Shown in pieces: positions 1-6,122 of a stretch of 7,805 nucleotides of DNA (its first letter is position 1; every line of letters begins with the position of its first letter). The notes under the pieces were generated by a model, which made no database searches, was not told where the DNA came from, and was given only the letters and a program-made list of their open reading frames with translations. Position numbers and translations under genes: made by a program. This DNA is from Sodalis-like endosymbiont of Proechinophthirus fluctus (lineage in GTDB: Bacteria; Pseudomonadota; Gammaproteobacteria; Enterobacterales; Enterobacteriaceae), in the NCBI RefSeq assembly GCF_001602625.1, contig NZ_LECR01000010.1, positions 38,159 through 45,963 on the forward strand, read 5' to 3'.

Positions 1-560
1 GTTTTGCGGCAGAGTACGTGCCAGGATAATGCCGATGGCGAGCGCCAGTAGTATCATCAGACGCAGCAGGTCAGTAGTGTCATATACCTGTTTGGCTTTA
101 ATCTCCAGCATGTGGGTATCCAGCGTCAGACAGACAAAACCAAGCGGGCCTTTGTCACCTTTGATCGTCCGCACCAGCTGGTGATTGAATAAGCTTCCTG
201 CTTTCTGATTGCCGATAGCCAACCGGCCGCGTAAGCTGATGTTTTCGCCCGAGCCAGGCTACTACCAGACTACTCGTCCATATTATACACCTTGGCATCG
301 AGAATGCGGCTATTGCGCGTGAGATGACACAGCACCTATTTGATAGGGCACTGTTATTATCACGGCTGGTTATCAAGTGTGTGCTAGCTCGCCAGTGAGC
401 TGGCGGGTAAGCTCATCCTCCAACTCTCTGCGCCGAGCGGGACATTTGGTGACTAATGCCGAAATGGCCCGCGCTTTGTATTAATACCAGCGGCAGCGAG
501 ATGCAAATCAGCACGGATAACTGTGCAGTGTAGACAGAACGAGAATTTGGCGCGGGCTAT
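1..560 (-). pseudogene. ytjB: ytjB (smp) relic, membrane protein, 3' end outside window
   Basis: Remnant of the YtjB/Smp inner-membrane protein, a small protein with an N-terminal and a C-terminal membrane helix around a periplasmic domain; its role is poorly defined. On the minus strand the start region reads IARAKFSFCLH, against MARTKLKFRLH in E. coli, so the start codon appears to have changed from ATG to ATA (558-560). An AAGGA Shine-Dalgarno-like stretch is still upstream (567-571). Later pieces fall in different frames: LICISLPLVLIQSAGHF (first helix), ELEDELTRQLTGELAHT followed by two stops, SRILDAKVYNMDE, then KGDKGPLGFVCLTLDTHML and LLRLMILLALAIGIILARTL (second helix). Several frameshifts and stops rule out a full-length product. 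It diverges from serB, as in E. coli, and continues past base 1. Assignment is by remembered E. coli sequence and is supported by synteny. Confidence 0.88.
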
Positions 561-698
561 AAGTTTTCCTTTCTCTTTTGGATGCTTTATTTTGCCGGAA
601 GCGTCGGCGGTAGGATAGCTTGTTACGCTTAGCTAAGCTATAGCTAAGCTAAAGACGGCTGTGAACATCGTCATCGTCCTAGTCCTACAGGAGTTAAC
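561..698. promoter_or_regulatory. Divergent ytjB/serB intergenic region
   Basis: The 138-bp spacer between the decayed ytjB start and the serB start should have held promoters for both genes. I see a usable AGGAG Shine-Dalgarno for serB at 689-693, five bases before ATG 699, and an AAGGA for ytjB at 567-571 on the minus strand. No convincing -35/-10 pair stands out. The spacer also contains the 11-bp tandem repeat listed separately. Confidence 0.5.
630..651. repeat. Two exact tandem copies of an 11-bp unit, nearly palindromic
   Basis: TAGCTAAGCTA occurs twice back to back (630-640 and 641-651). With one flanking T on the left and one flanking A on the right, the 24-bp block 629-652 is close to a palindrome: the core AGCTATAGCT and the ends TTAGCT/AGCTAA are perfect, with one mismatched pair between them. 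It lies 47 bp before the serB start. It could be an operator-like remnant or simply a slippage duplication. Confidence 0.75.
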
Positions 699-1459
699 AT
701 GCTCAATAGTCTGACCTTATTCGATCTGCTTGAGGGGTTTCACACTGGCCGGGATTGTCTTTGTCATTAAGCGGCGATGAGGTCATGCCGCTGGATTATC
801 AGGCTGGCCATACCGGTTAGTTGTTATACGGCAAAAATTTGGATAAACAGGATTTGTCGCGGTATCAGGCCGCGCGCTAGGCGCGCGATTGTGGTAGTTT
901 CCGCCTGGAAAATCGACAACTATCGGGTGGTACGTCTGGCGGGATTACTGATGGCACACGCCACGCGGCTGGCCGATGATCACGAGCTTGGACGTGGCTA
1001 CCCCCTTTGGTAAAACGCCCAATTTGTGCGCGCCGGGCCTGCTAATGATGGATATGGCCTCCACGGCGATAAAAATGAATGCATTGATGAGATAGCCAAA
1101 TGGCGGGAGTTGGCGCATAGCCGACCAAGATTACCCGAGTGAGAAATGCACGGCGAACTGAATTTCACCTCCAGTCTGCGCCAGCGGGTCGCCACCTTAA
1201 AAAGACGCCGATGCTTGGGCTGGCATGTCACTATCGCCTCCTACGGCTTTACTATTTCGCCGAACTGCTGCTTGACAGTCCGTGTTTTTTTCCATCGCTG
1301 CCAACGAGCTTGAGATTCGTGATGGATGTTTGATCGGCTGGTGTTGGGGCAGCGGTGGATGCTGGTTACAAGGCACGGGAACTGACGCGGCTGGCGGACA
1401 AACTAGCTATCTCCATCAGCCAGGCGACGGCGATTGACGACGGTGCAAATGGTGTACCA
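699..1459 (+). pseudogene. serB: serB relic, phosphoserine phosphatase, 3' end cut off by inversion
   Basis: SerB removes phosphate from O-phosphoserine in the last step of serine synthesis. The ATG at 699 follows AGGAG (689-693) and the reading begins MLNSLTLFDL, then stops at 768-770. Collinear SerB pieces follow in shifting frames: LSLSGDEVMPLDYQAG, LLYGKNLDKQDLSRYQA, IVVVSAWKIDNYRVVRLAGL, GKTPNLCAPGLLMMDMAST, MHGELNFTSSLRQRVATLK, LGWHVTIASYGFTIFAEL, AANELEIRDG and ELTRLADKLAISISQATAI, then DDGAN. The haloacid-dehalogenase motif DxDST now reads DMAST (GCC at 1057-1059), so the second catalytic Asp is gone. About 28 residues are missing near 1205-1215. Homology ends near 1450-1459, about 45 residues before the usual C-terminus, where the sequence switches to creA on the opposite strand. 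Clearly non-functional. Confidence 0.93.
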
Positions 1460-1463
1460 CCTG
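1447..1463. other. Inversion breakpoint joining serB and creA tail to tail
   Basis: Plus-strand SerB homology (DGAN, then GVP in place of DLP) runs to about 1459. Minus-strand CreA homology (ending LQVV) reaches back to about 1454. The overlap around GTACCACC leaves only a few bases of uncertainty and may reflect a short microhomology. In E. coli, serB and creA are separated by radA through rob, with both genes on the same strand. Finding their 5' parts facing each other indicates an inversion of the block between them. Confidence 0.78.
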
Positions 1464-1818
1464 TAGGCATTTAAAAATCAGCTGATGTACGTTGTTGAAA
1501 CACGACGCTGTTGTGATCAGGGCGGCTTTTAATCTTATCGCTTAGGGTAATTAAACTCGCTTGCTGGCAAAAAATCGCCTCATCGGACGTATCTTTCGGC
1601 CAGGCCAAGGCCGCATTTGATGCCACCGGTTTTGGTATGGCTGAGATAACAGGTCACATTAGGCACCTCGGGATCGTCAAACGCTTCCACTACGATTTTA
1701 TGATCTGGGCTGAACGGCTTATAACTACGGTGTCGAAGGAACTTACTTTCTCGGTTTAGGCCTTCCCAAGGCAGAAGAGAAAGTGTAGCCCATCAGGATA
1801 ATAACGATTTTTATTCAT
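1454..1818 (-). pseudogene. creA: creA relic, 3' end cut off by inversion
   Basis: CreA is a small exported protein of unknown biochemical role, encoded just ahead of creBCD in enterics. On the minus strand an ATG at 1816-1818 starts [20 protein letters not shown] and then stops; this is a decayed signal-peptide region. Pieces matching CreA follow: [45 protein letters not shown], then after a frameshift [30 protein letters not shown] and LIFKCLQVV. The last roughly 40 residues of CreA are absent because the gene runs into the serB junction. It is divergent from rob, as in E. coli. I see no strong Shine-Dalgarno before the start. Non-functional; identity is well supported by several collinear blocks. 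Confidence 0.9.
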
Positions 1819-1997
1819 AGTTCAACGTACTTTTCTGTAGCTCCCCTTGAGGCCGCCGTGGCAAAGGAACCGGCGTGACTAATTTATATTAAATATAAAT
1901 AATAAGGTTGTATATATTATAATGGATTTTATACAAAATATTGCTGTTATGAGTAGACGCTTTTCAACGACTCCTTCGCTGCTTTCTGAGGATTGTT
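1819..1997. promoter_or_regulatory. Divergent creA/rob intergenic region, AT-rich
   Basis: A 179-bp spacer with a markedly AT-rich core (about 1881-1945). TATAAT at 1918-1923 is a perfect -10 hexamer on the plus strand, 74 bp before the rob ATG, but the bases 17 upstream (ATAAAT, 1895-1900) are a poor -35. Promoter use for rob is therefore only possible. The palindrome listed separately covers the -35 position. Confidence 0.4.
1882..1900. repeat. Perfect AT-only inverted repeat, 9-bp arms, 1-bp centre
   Basis: ATTTATATT, a central A, then AATATAAAT. The arms are exact reverse complements. It lies between the creA and rob starts and just upstream of a TATAAT. AT-only palindromes occur readily by chance in AT-rich spacers, so a regulatory role is not shown. 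Confidence 0.6.
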
Positions 1998-2846
1998 ATG
2001 GATCAAGCTGGTATCATTCGTGACCTGTTAAATTGGCTCGATAACTCTGGATCAGCTGTTGTCACTAGACAATGTCGCTGTATAAGCGGGCTATTCCAAA
2101 TAATACCTACAGCGTATGTTTAAAGAAGCGACTGGCCACTCCATCGGTACCTATCTATATTCGCGCGCGCAGATTATCTTATGGCTAATACTAGATATCG
2201 GCACCCCAGTACCGTTTCGATTCCTAGCAAACATTTACCTGCCCTTTTTAGAAATAATTCTCCAAGATGCCAGCACTGTATCGCTACAAAGAAGAGTGGG
2301 ATTCCACCGGTATCCAACCACCGATTCGTCTGTAACAATGCGTGCGGCCCCAGGCGGAGTCCATCCGGCTGCCGGCGATGGAAATATGATCAGCGTCACG
2401 CAAAGTTATACCTGCTGTCGGAGTAGCTCAGCAGCTTCCATACCGAGCTGCGCATCCATTTCTGGCGTCAATATCTAGGGAAGCCAAATGTCTGCCGCCT
2501 ATCTCTTGTATGGCTTTAATAATACCCATCCCAGCCTGGAGAAAGAGAATGAGCAGGAAGTACTTTATATCATCGCTATTGATCCGCAACAATACATGCC
2601 GGAAAATATCCAGGGCGACGAGCCTGTCTATCTGGATGGGGGAATACGTCTGCTTAATTTATCAAGGCCAGTTCAACGACCTGCAGGACTTCATTCTGTC
2701 ACTAGACGGCACTTAACTGCCATCGTAAAGCCTGGTGCGCCGTAAGGGATGCGATATCGAACGATTCTTTTCCCCGGTAGCACAAACCGGACGCGGATTT
2801 GCCGGATGCTATCCGCTGCGACTACCTGATTCCAGTGCACTATTAA
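1998..2846 (+). pseudogene. rob: rob relic, AraC/XylS-family regulator
   Basis: Rob is a MarA/SoxS-like transcription activator with an N-terminal AraC-type DNA-binding domain and a C-terminal GyrI-like effector domain. ATG 1998 follows GAGG (1988-1991) and starts MDQAGIIRDLLNWLDNS, almost identical to Rob. After a frameshift come LDNVAV, stop, AGYSK, stop, YLQRMFKEATGHSIGTYL: the first helix-turn-helix carries two stops. Later pieces are ILDIGTPVPFRF (second HTH region), VTQSYTC, LLYGFNNTHPSLEKENEQEV, PVYLDGGI and IRCDYLIPVHY with stop TAA at 2844-2846. The span of 849 bp is close to the 870 bp of E. coli rob, so decay has been by point changes and small indels rather than large deletion. 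Several open stretches inside (for example 2116-2478, 2488-2745) are broken fragments, not genes. Confidence 0.93.
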
Positions 2847-3435
2847 CGCTGTAACTCATCACCCAGCCAGACGCCAGCCACGGACTTTGTTGGTAATTCA
2901 TGCGAGAGAGCAGTTACGCAGCTACAGTCGGCGTTCGGCATAGGCCAGCAGACCCAAGACGGTCCTTATCAGACAGTCGAGCGCATACCGTGTCTGACTA
3001 AAGCAGCATACTGCCCGCCAGCAACGTCAGGCAGTGGTTGAGGGCGGTATTCATGCGTGTCGTCATTTCGGTCATAGACTAACCGCCAGGAATGCGCCCG
3101 CCTTCAGTGCCATTGACCAATTCCGACGCCACTTCTTTTCCTCGTCGATCAGGGTAGCGATATCACGGGTTTCTAATACCCCATATCCAACTCGTGTAAC
3201 CGCGCGTCCACCGTCATCTTGCAGCTGCAGAAGACGGTGATGATCTCTGCGGTATGGTAGCGTGTACGGCCAAATCCCTACTGATAATATGGGATACTCA
3301 GTGATAGGACCCGTTCAGCGACCTGTTCCGGCTGGCCTTCACCATTAGCGGTTAATGCGCTGTAGGATTGCCCGTGAATACAGCGCATCGCATTCCATTC
3401 AGTTTCGCCATGTCAAACAAGGTAAATTGTAACAT
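2843..3435 (-). pseudogene. gpmB: gpmB relic, phosphoglycerate-mutase-like phosphatase
   Basis: GpmB belongs to the histidine phosphatase superfamily (RHG motif). On the minus strand ATG at 3433-3435 gives MLQFTL, against MLQVYLVRHGE in E. coli. One base is missing at the Arg codon of RHG (about 3413-3415), so the catalytic motif itself is frameshifted. Next come HGETEWNAMRCIHGQSYSAL and TANGEGQPEQVAERVLSL, then a stop, then GRTRYHTAEII, RLHELDMGY followed by a stop, AERRL followed by a stop, LRNCS, YQQSPWLASGWV and the terminal DELQR with TAA (2843-2845). About 18 residues are missing between ASGWV and DELQR. The gene converges with rob, and the two stop codons overlap by two bases. Non-functional. 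Confidence 0.9.
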
Positions 3436-3488
3436 ACTTTTTTTCGTTATACTGCCTGCGTGAAAGAGACAGAAGTTAACCAGACACT

Positions 3489-3674
3489 ATGTACAGTGTA
3501 ATTGCTGCCACCCGCAACCTGGCCAAGGTTGACGCTATTCAGCACGCTTTTGATTGTATGCTCGGCCCGGGTAATTACCGAGTGTCTAGCATTGATATTG
3601 ACAGCGGCGTGCCGCCCCAGCCGATGGGCAATCATCAAATCCGCACGCACACCACGTTAATGACTAATGACTAG
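3489..3674 (+). pseudogene. yjjX: yjjX relic, 5' third only
   Basis: YjjX is an inosine/xanthosine triphosphatase that hydrolyses non-canonical purine nucleotides, about 170 residues in E. coli. ATG 3489 opens MYSVIAATRNLAKVDAIQHA, followed by VSSIDIDSGVPPQPMGN, matching the YjjX N-terminus (ATTNPAKIQAI and VESGVPEQPFG in E. coli). Homology fades after about residue 53. The frame ends in TAG at 3672-3674, right where the slt relic begins on the other strand. The remaining two thirds of the protein are missing. The kept part has no internal stop, so a short peptide could still be translated, but it would lack most of the fold. The Shine-Dalgarno upstream is weak. It is divergent from gpmB, as expected. 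Confidence 0.88.
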
Positions 3675-3680
3675 CATTCG
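3650..3680. other. Deletion scar between yjjX and slt; trpR absent
   Basis: YjjX homology on the plus strand ends near 3650 and Slt homology on the minus strand starts at about 3675. In E. coli these two truncated 3' ends flank trpR. Here nothing lies between them, so one deletion (about 1.5 kb by E. coli gene lengths) removed the slt 3' end, trpR and the yjjX 3' end. Confidence 0.8.
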
Positions 3681-4770
3681 CTTAACCGCCTCCACTATGG
3701 GATAAAACCCGTACACTTGCATGAGCGAACGCAATAGCGCCTCCTCCTGCGCACGCTGGCCAGCGTCCTTAACAGCCTACCGCACCAATGATGCCATTCA
3801 TCCTTTTGCCGATCCTCTTCTGGTAACTGTTCCAACCAGGCGCGGACCTCCAAAATATTGCCATGGTCCAGCGACATGCGAATGCGTCGTTCCAGTAATG
3901 CGATAGAATGGCTGCGAAAAATAATCCCATCGCACCAGTGACCAGTGCGACTGTTCTGGATTGCCATCGGTGCCCATCAGCCGATAGGCGACGCTCTATT
4001 CAAGCGATAACCGTTCGCTATTGCGCATTTGCTACGCTTTGGCCACAATCGGAATCAGGGAACAGGCATTTCCCACATCGGTGCGGGCCAGGTAGGCAAA
4101 GACAATCTGCATCGCCTGGCGGGTCAAATCGGTGAAGCTGACGTTGCGGGCGAAATCCGGTAATATCACCGAGTTATCCTGTAGCGCCGACAGTGCGTTT
4201 CCTATGGTTTGGTACTCGGCGGGCAGTTGCTTTGACAGATAGTTGACCAGAGCGATACTACTCTCTTTCACCGCTAACAGTATTCGTTCGATGGTAGCCA
4301 GCGGGCTATTCTCGCCAGCCTGGTCCCAAAAGCCAAACAGTTTACTGCAACTTTCCAGGAGAAAATACCCGTTCAGCCAGATGTTATTGGCGCCGTTCCA
4401 AGCCTCCTTCGGCTTGCCGGTAGCCCTATTTAGCATAATAGAAATTGCAACGTGTAGCCACCAATTTTGGCAGCTACGGACTTTTTGGCAGCTACGGACT
4501 AAAGACCAGCAGGTTATAGTCCTGACGATTCACCAGTTCGTTAACATAGCGCGAGGACAAGGAGAGAGCCGGCGACAGCGTCGGGTTAGCCCGGATAAAG
4601 GGATTGATTTAATCGGGACTGACCTGGGAGAGATCTTGCGATAGCTGCCGGTACGCCAGATAGGGATAGAGGGGATAGTCGCGCAGGGTGAGCAGCAGTT
4701 GCGCCACCACAGGCAGCAGCATCATTCCGATTGCTACTACCCACAACTGCCATCTGTCCACCTTGACCAT
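3675..4770 (-). pseudogene. slt: slt relic, soluble lytic transglycosylase without catalytic domain
   Basis: Slt70 is a periplasmic murein-cleaving enzyme with a large helical N-terminal U-domain and a C-terminal lysozyme-like catalytic domain. The minus-strand ATG at 4768-4770 starts MVKVDRWQLWVVAIGMMLLP, a signal-peptide-like stretch. Then come RDYPLYPYLAYRQLSQDL, a stop, FIRANPTLSPALSLSSRYVN and LLVFSP followed by a stop. About 33 residues are missing between the signal region and RDYPLYPY. The longest open piece (4032-4436) reads GKPKEAWNGANNIWLNGYF, PAEYQTIGNALSALQDN and FTDLTRQAMQIVFAYLARTD, clearly U-domain. Further pieces are VAYRLMGTDG, SIALLERRIRMSLDHGN, RAWLEQLPEEDRQKDEWHHW and FYPIVEAVKRM. 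Homology stops at 3675, before the catalytic domain, so no transglycosylase activity is possible. Confidence 0.92.
4465..4500. repeat. Exact 18-bp tandem duplication inside the slt relic
   Basis: TTTTGGCAGCTACGGACT occurs twice without a gap (4465-4482, 4483-4500). On the slt strand the unit includes AGTCCGTAG, so the Ser-Pro-stop codons are copied. Because 18 is a multiple of three the frame is unchanged, and the duplication merely adds a second in-frame stop. This looks like a replication-slippage event in a gene no longer under selection. Confidence 0.92.
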
Positions 4771-5243
4771 CATTACTCATCCTCAACTGATTACCAGTCC
4801 CGCCGCAGGAATATCATTGCGCGCTTTTAACTGACTGGTTTCTGTTCACATGCTAGCCAAGCCAGCAGAATAGCACTAGCCGCATATGACAATAAAAATT
4901 ATTAATATAGCAAACCGCCGTCGTGAGGCGGGTGAAAGCTGGCAATTACTCTCTTTTACGGTCTACGGCGTTCGGTGGGGTGGTGGTAGCCCTGGCGTGT
5001 CCCCTTTTCCTCCGCAGTGAGCGGGGGGATGTCGTTCTTCTTCTTTGGCCGCTAGCCAGTTGTAACGTCTCCTCTCCACCGCTGCGTTGCTGACCATGTG
5101 CTCAATCTGCCGCTGTCCGTCACGCTGTGATTACGCGCCGAAACGGGCTAAACTGGGTTATCGCACTGGCGGGTCATGTCCCACTCATTCTTGCCGCCGC
5201 GCGGGACAGTCAAAAACCCTATTAATATGAGGGTTATCCCAAA
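4771..5243. other. 473-bp slt/ettA divergent spacer without recognisable gene
   Basis: Between the slt start and the decayed ettA start I recognise no protein on either strand. A 44-codon open frame (4886-5020, plus) begins MTIKIINIANRRREAGESWQ but has no Shine-Dalgarno. The next frame over reads FGGVVVALACPLFL, which could be a broken membrane segment. Small inverted repeats occur: CCGCC/GGCGG around 4916-4932, CCTCCGC/GCGGGGG around 5009-5027, and AACCCT/AGGGTT at 5215-5235. None is followed by a T-run. GAGG lies upstream of the slt start on the minus strand. The spacer seems longer than in E. coli and may hide a gene remnant too eroded to name. Confidence 0.5.
5215..5235. repeat. Small inverted repeat just upstream of ettA
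   Basis: AACCCT (5215-5220) and AGGGTT (5230-5235) are perfect reverse complements separated by the AT-rich loop ATTAATATG. It ends nine bases before the presumed ettA start. It could be a leader hairpin or chance; no T-run follows, so it is not an intrinsic terminator. Confidence 0.4.
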
Positions 5244-6083
5244 GTAGCTAAAAATTCGTCTACACTATGCGCCGCATCTGCAAAATCGGTTCCGCTGCCG
5301 AAACGCCATATTCTGAAAAATATTTCGCTGAGTTGTTCTCCTCCCCTCGGCGCCAAAATCGGCGTCCTGGGTCTTGATAGAGCAGAGAAATCAACACTGC
5401 TGTGTATCATGGCTGATATCCAACACCGACATCAGTGGCGAAGCTCGGCCCGGCCGCCACCCGGCATTAACATCTGTTATTTACCGTAGAAGGCTCTGAT
5501 TTGATAACGAGAAAACTGTTCGCGAAGAGATCGAAACTGCCGTAGCGGACGTCAAGAAAGCGCTGATCCGGTTGGACACGGTATATGCCTCCTATGCTAA
5601 ACCGGATGCCGACTTTGATAAACTGACCAAAGAGCAGCGGGAGCTGGAAGTTATCATCCAGGCCTATGACGGCCATAATTTGGACAATCAGCTGGAACAC
5701 GCCGCAGACGCACTACGTCTGTCCGCGCCCTGGGACGTTAAAATTGACACCCTGTCCGGTGGAGGATGCCCGCGGGTCGCTGTTTGCTAGCTTCTGCTGA
5801 AAGAACCTGATATGCTGCTGCTTGATGAGCCGACCAACGATCTGGATGTAGAAGCGTTGCACGCGCTGAAAAGCGCTCTGCTGGAGTTCCCCAGTTGCGC
5901 TATGGTCGTATCCTATGATCGCTGGTTCCTCGACCGCATCGCCACGCGCATTATCAACTACCAGGACGAAGGGAACCTCAAATTCTTTTGAGGGAAACTT
6001 CACTGAATACGAAGAGCACAAGAAAAGGACGCTGGACGCTGAAGCGTTACAACTGCGCCGTCAAGTACAAGAAAATGGCCTGA
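5244..6083 (+). pseudogene. ettA: ettA relic, two ABC cassettes collapsed into one
   Basis: EttA (YjjK) is an ABC-F protein that binds the ribosomal E site and gates the first elongation steps according to energy state; it normally has about 555 residues and two ABC domains. The start appears lost: the expected ATGGCT reads GTAGCT at 5244. Pieces follow in shifting frames: FVYTM, PLPKRHILKNISL, GAKIGVLGLDRAEKSTLL (Walker A damaged, GAGK changed to RAEK at 5379-5390), DTVYASYAKPDADFDKLTKE, IIQAYDGHNLDNQLEHAADA and LSGGG with a frameshift and TAG at 5788-5790. Then EPDMLLLDEPTN from the first cassette runs directly into DLDVEALHALKSALLEFP and DRWFLDRIAT from the second. Everything between the cassettes' Walker B motifs is missing. 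The end reads EEHKKRTLDAEAL and, after a frameshift, VKYKKMA with TGA at 6081-6083. It converges on nadR. Confidence 0.93.
5812..5838 (+). other. Recombination junction between the two EttA Walker B motifs
   Basis: MLLLDEPTN is encoded here once. The residues before it (KEPD) match the first EttA cassette and those after it (DLDVEALHALKSALLEF) match the second. In intact EttA the two copies of this motif are about 280 residues apart. The crossover must lie in these 27 bases, where both parental copies would have been near identical. Confidence 0.85.
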
Positions 6084-6122
6084 CGGCCATCAAGTGCGTT
6101 ACAGTGCCTCCAAGCAGACGTT

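Noticed and set aside
2116..2745. Open frames of 120, 81, 85 and 68 codons that could be small unknown genes
   Set aside because: Their recognisable segments are Rob pieces in successive frames; the rest is out-of-frame rob sequence. No separate Shine-Dalgarno supports them.
3436..3480. TATAAC on the minus strand as a gpmB promoter
   Set aside because: No -35 at proper spacing and it is too close to the ATG to leave a normal leader; a chance match is as likely.
3721..4644. Plus-strand open frames of 61, 75 and 133 codons
   Set aside because: They lie antisense to the slt relic, whose minus-strand frames match the Slt U-domain collinearly.
5009..5027. GC-rich hairpin CCTCCGC/GCGGGGG as an intrinsic terminator
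   Set aside because: It has one G-T wobble pair, no following T-run, and lies between two divergent genes where no terminator is expected.
5572..5790. A possible small intact ABC-like protein of 72 codons
   Set aside because: It is the middle of the first EttA cassette between lesions, without Walker A or B, and starts at an internal ATG.
6075..6090. Hairpin ATGGCC-TGAC-GGCCAT as a terminator at the ettA end
   Set aside because: The stem is only six pairs and no T-run follows on either strand; it overlaps the ettA stop and is probably coincidental.
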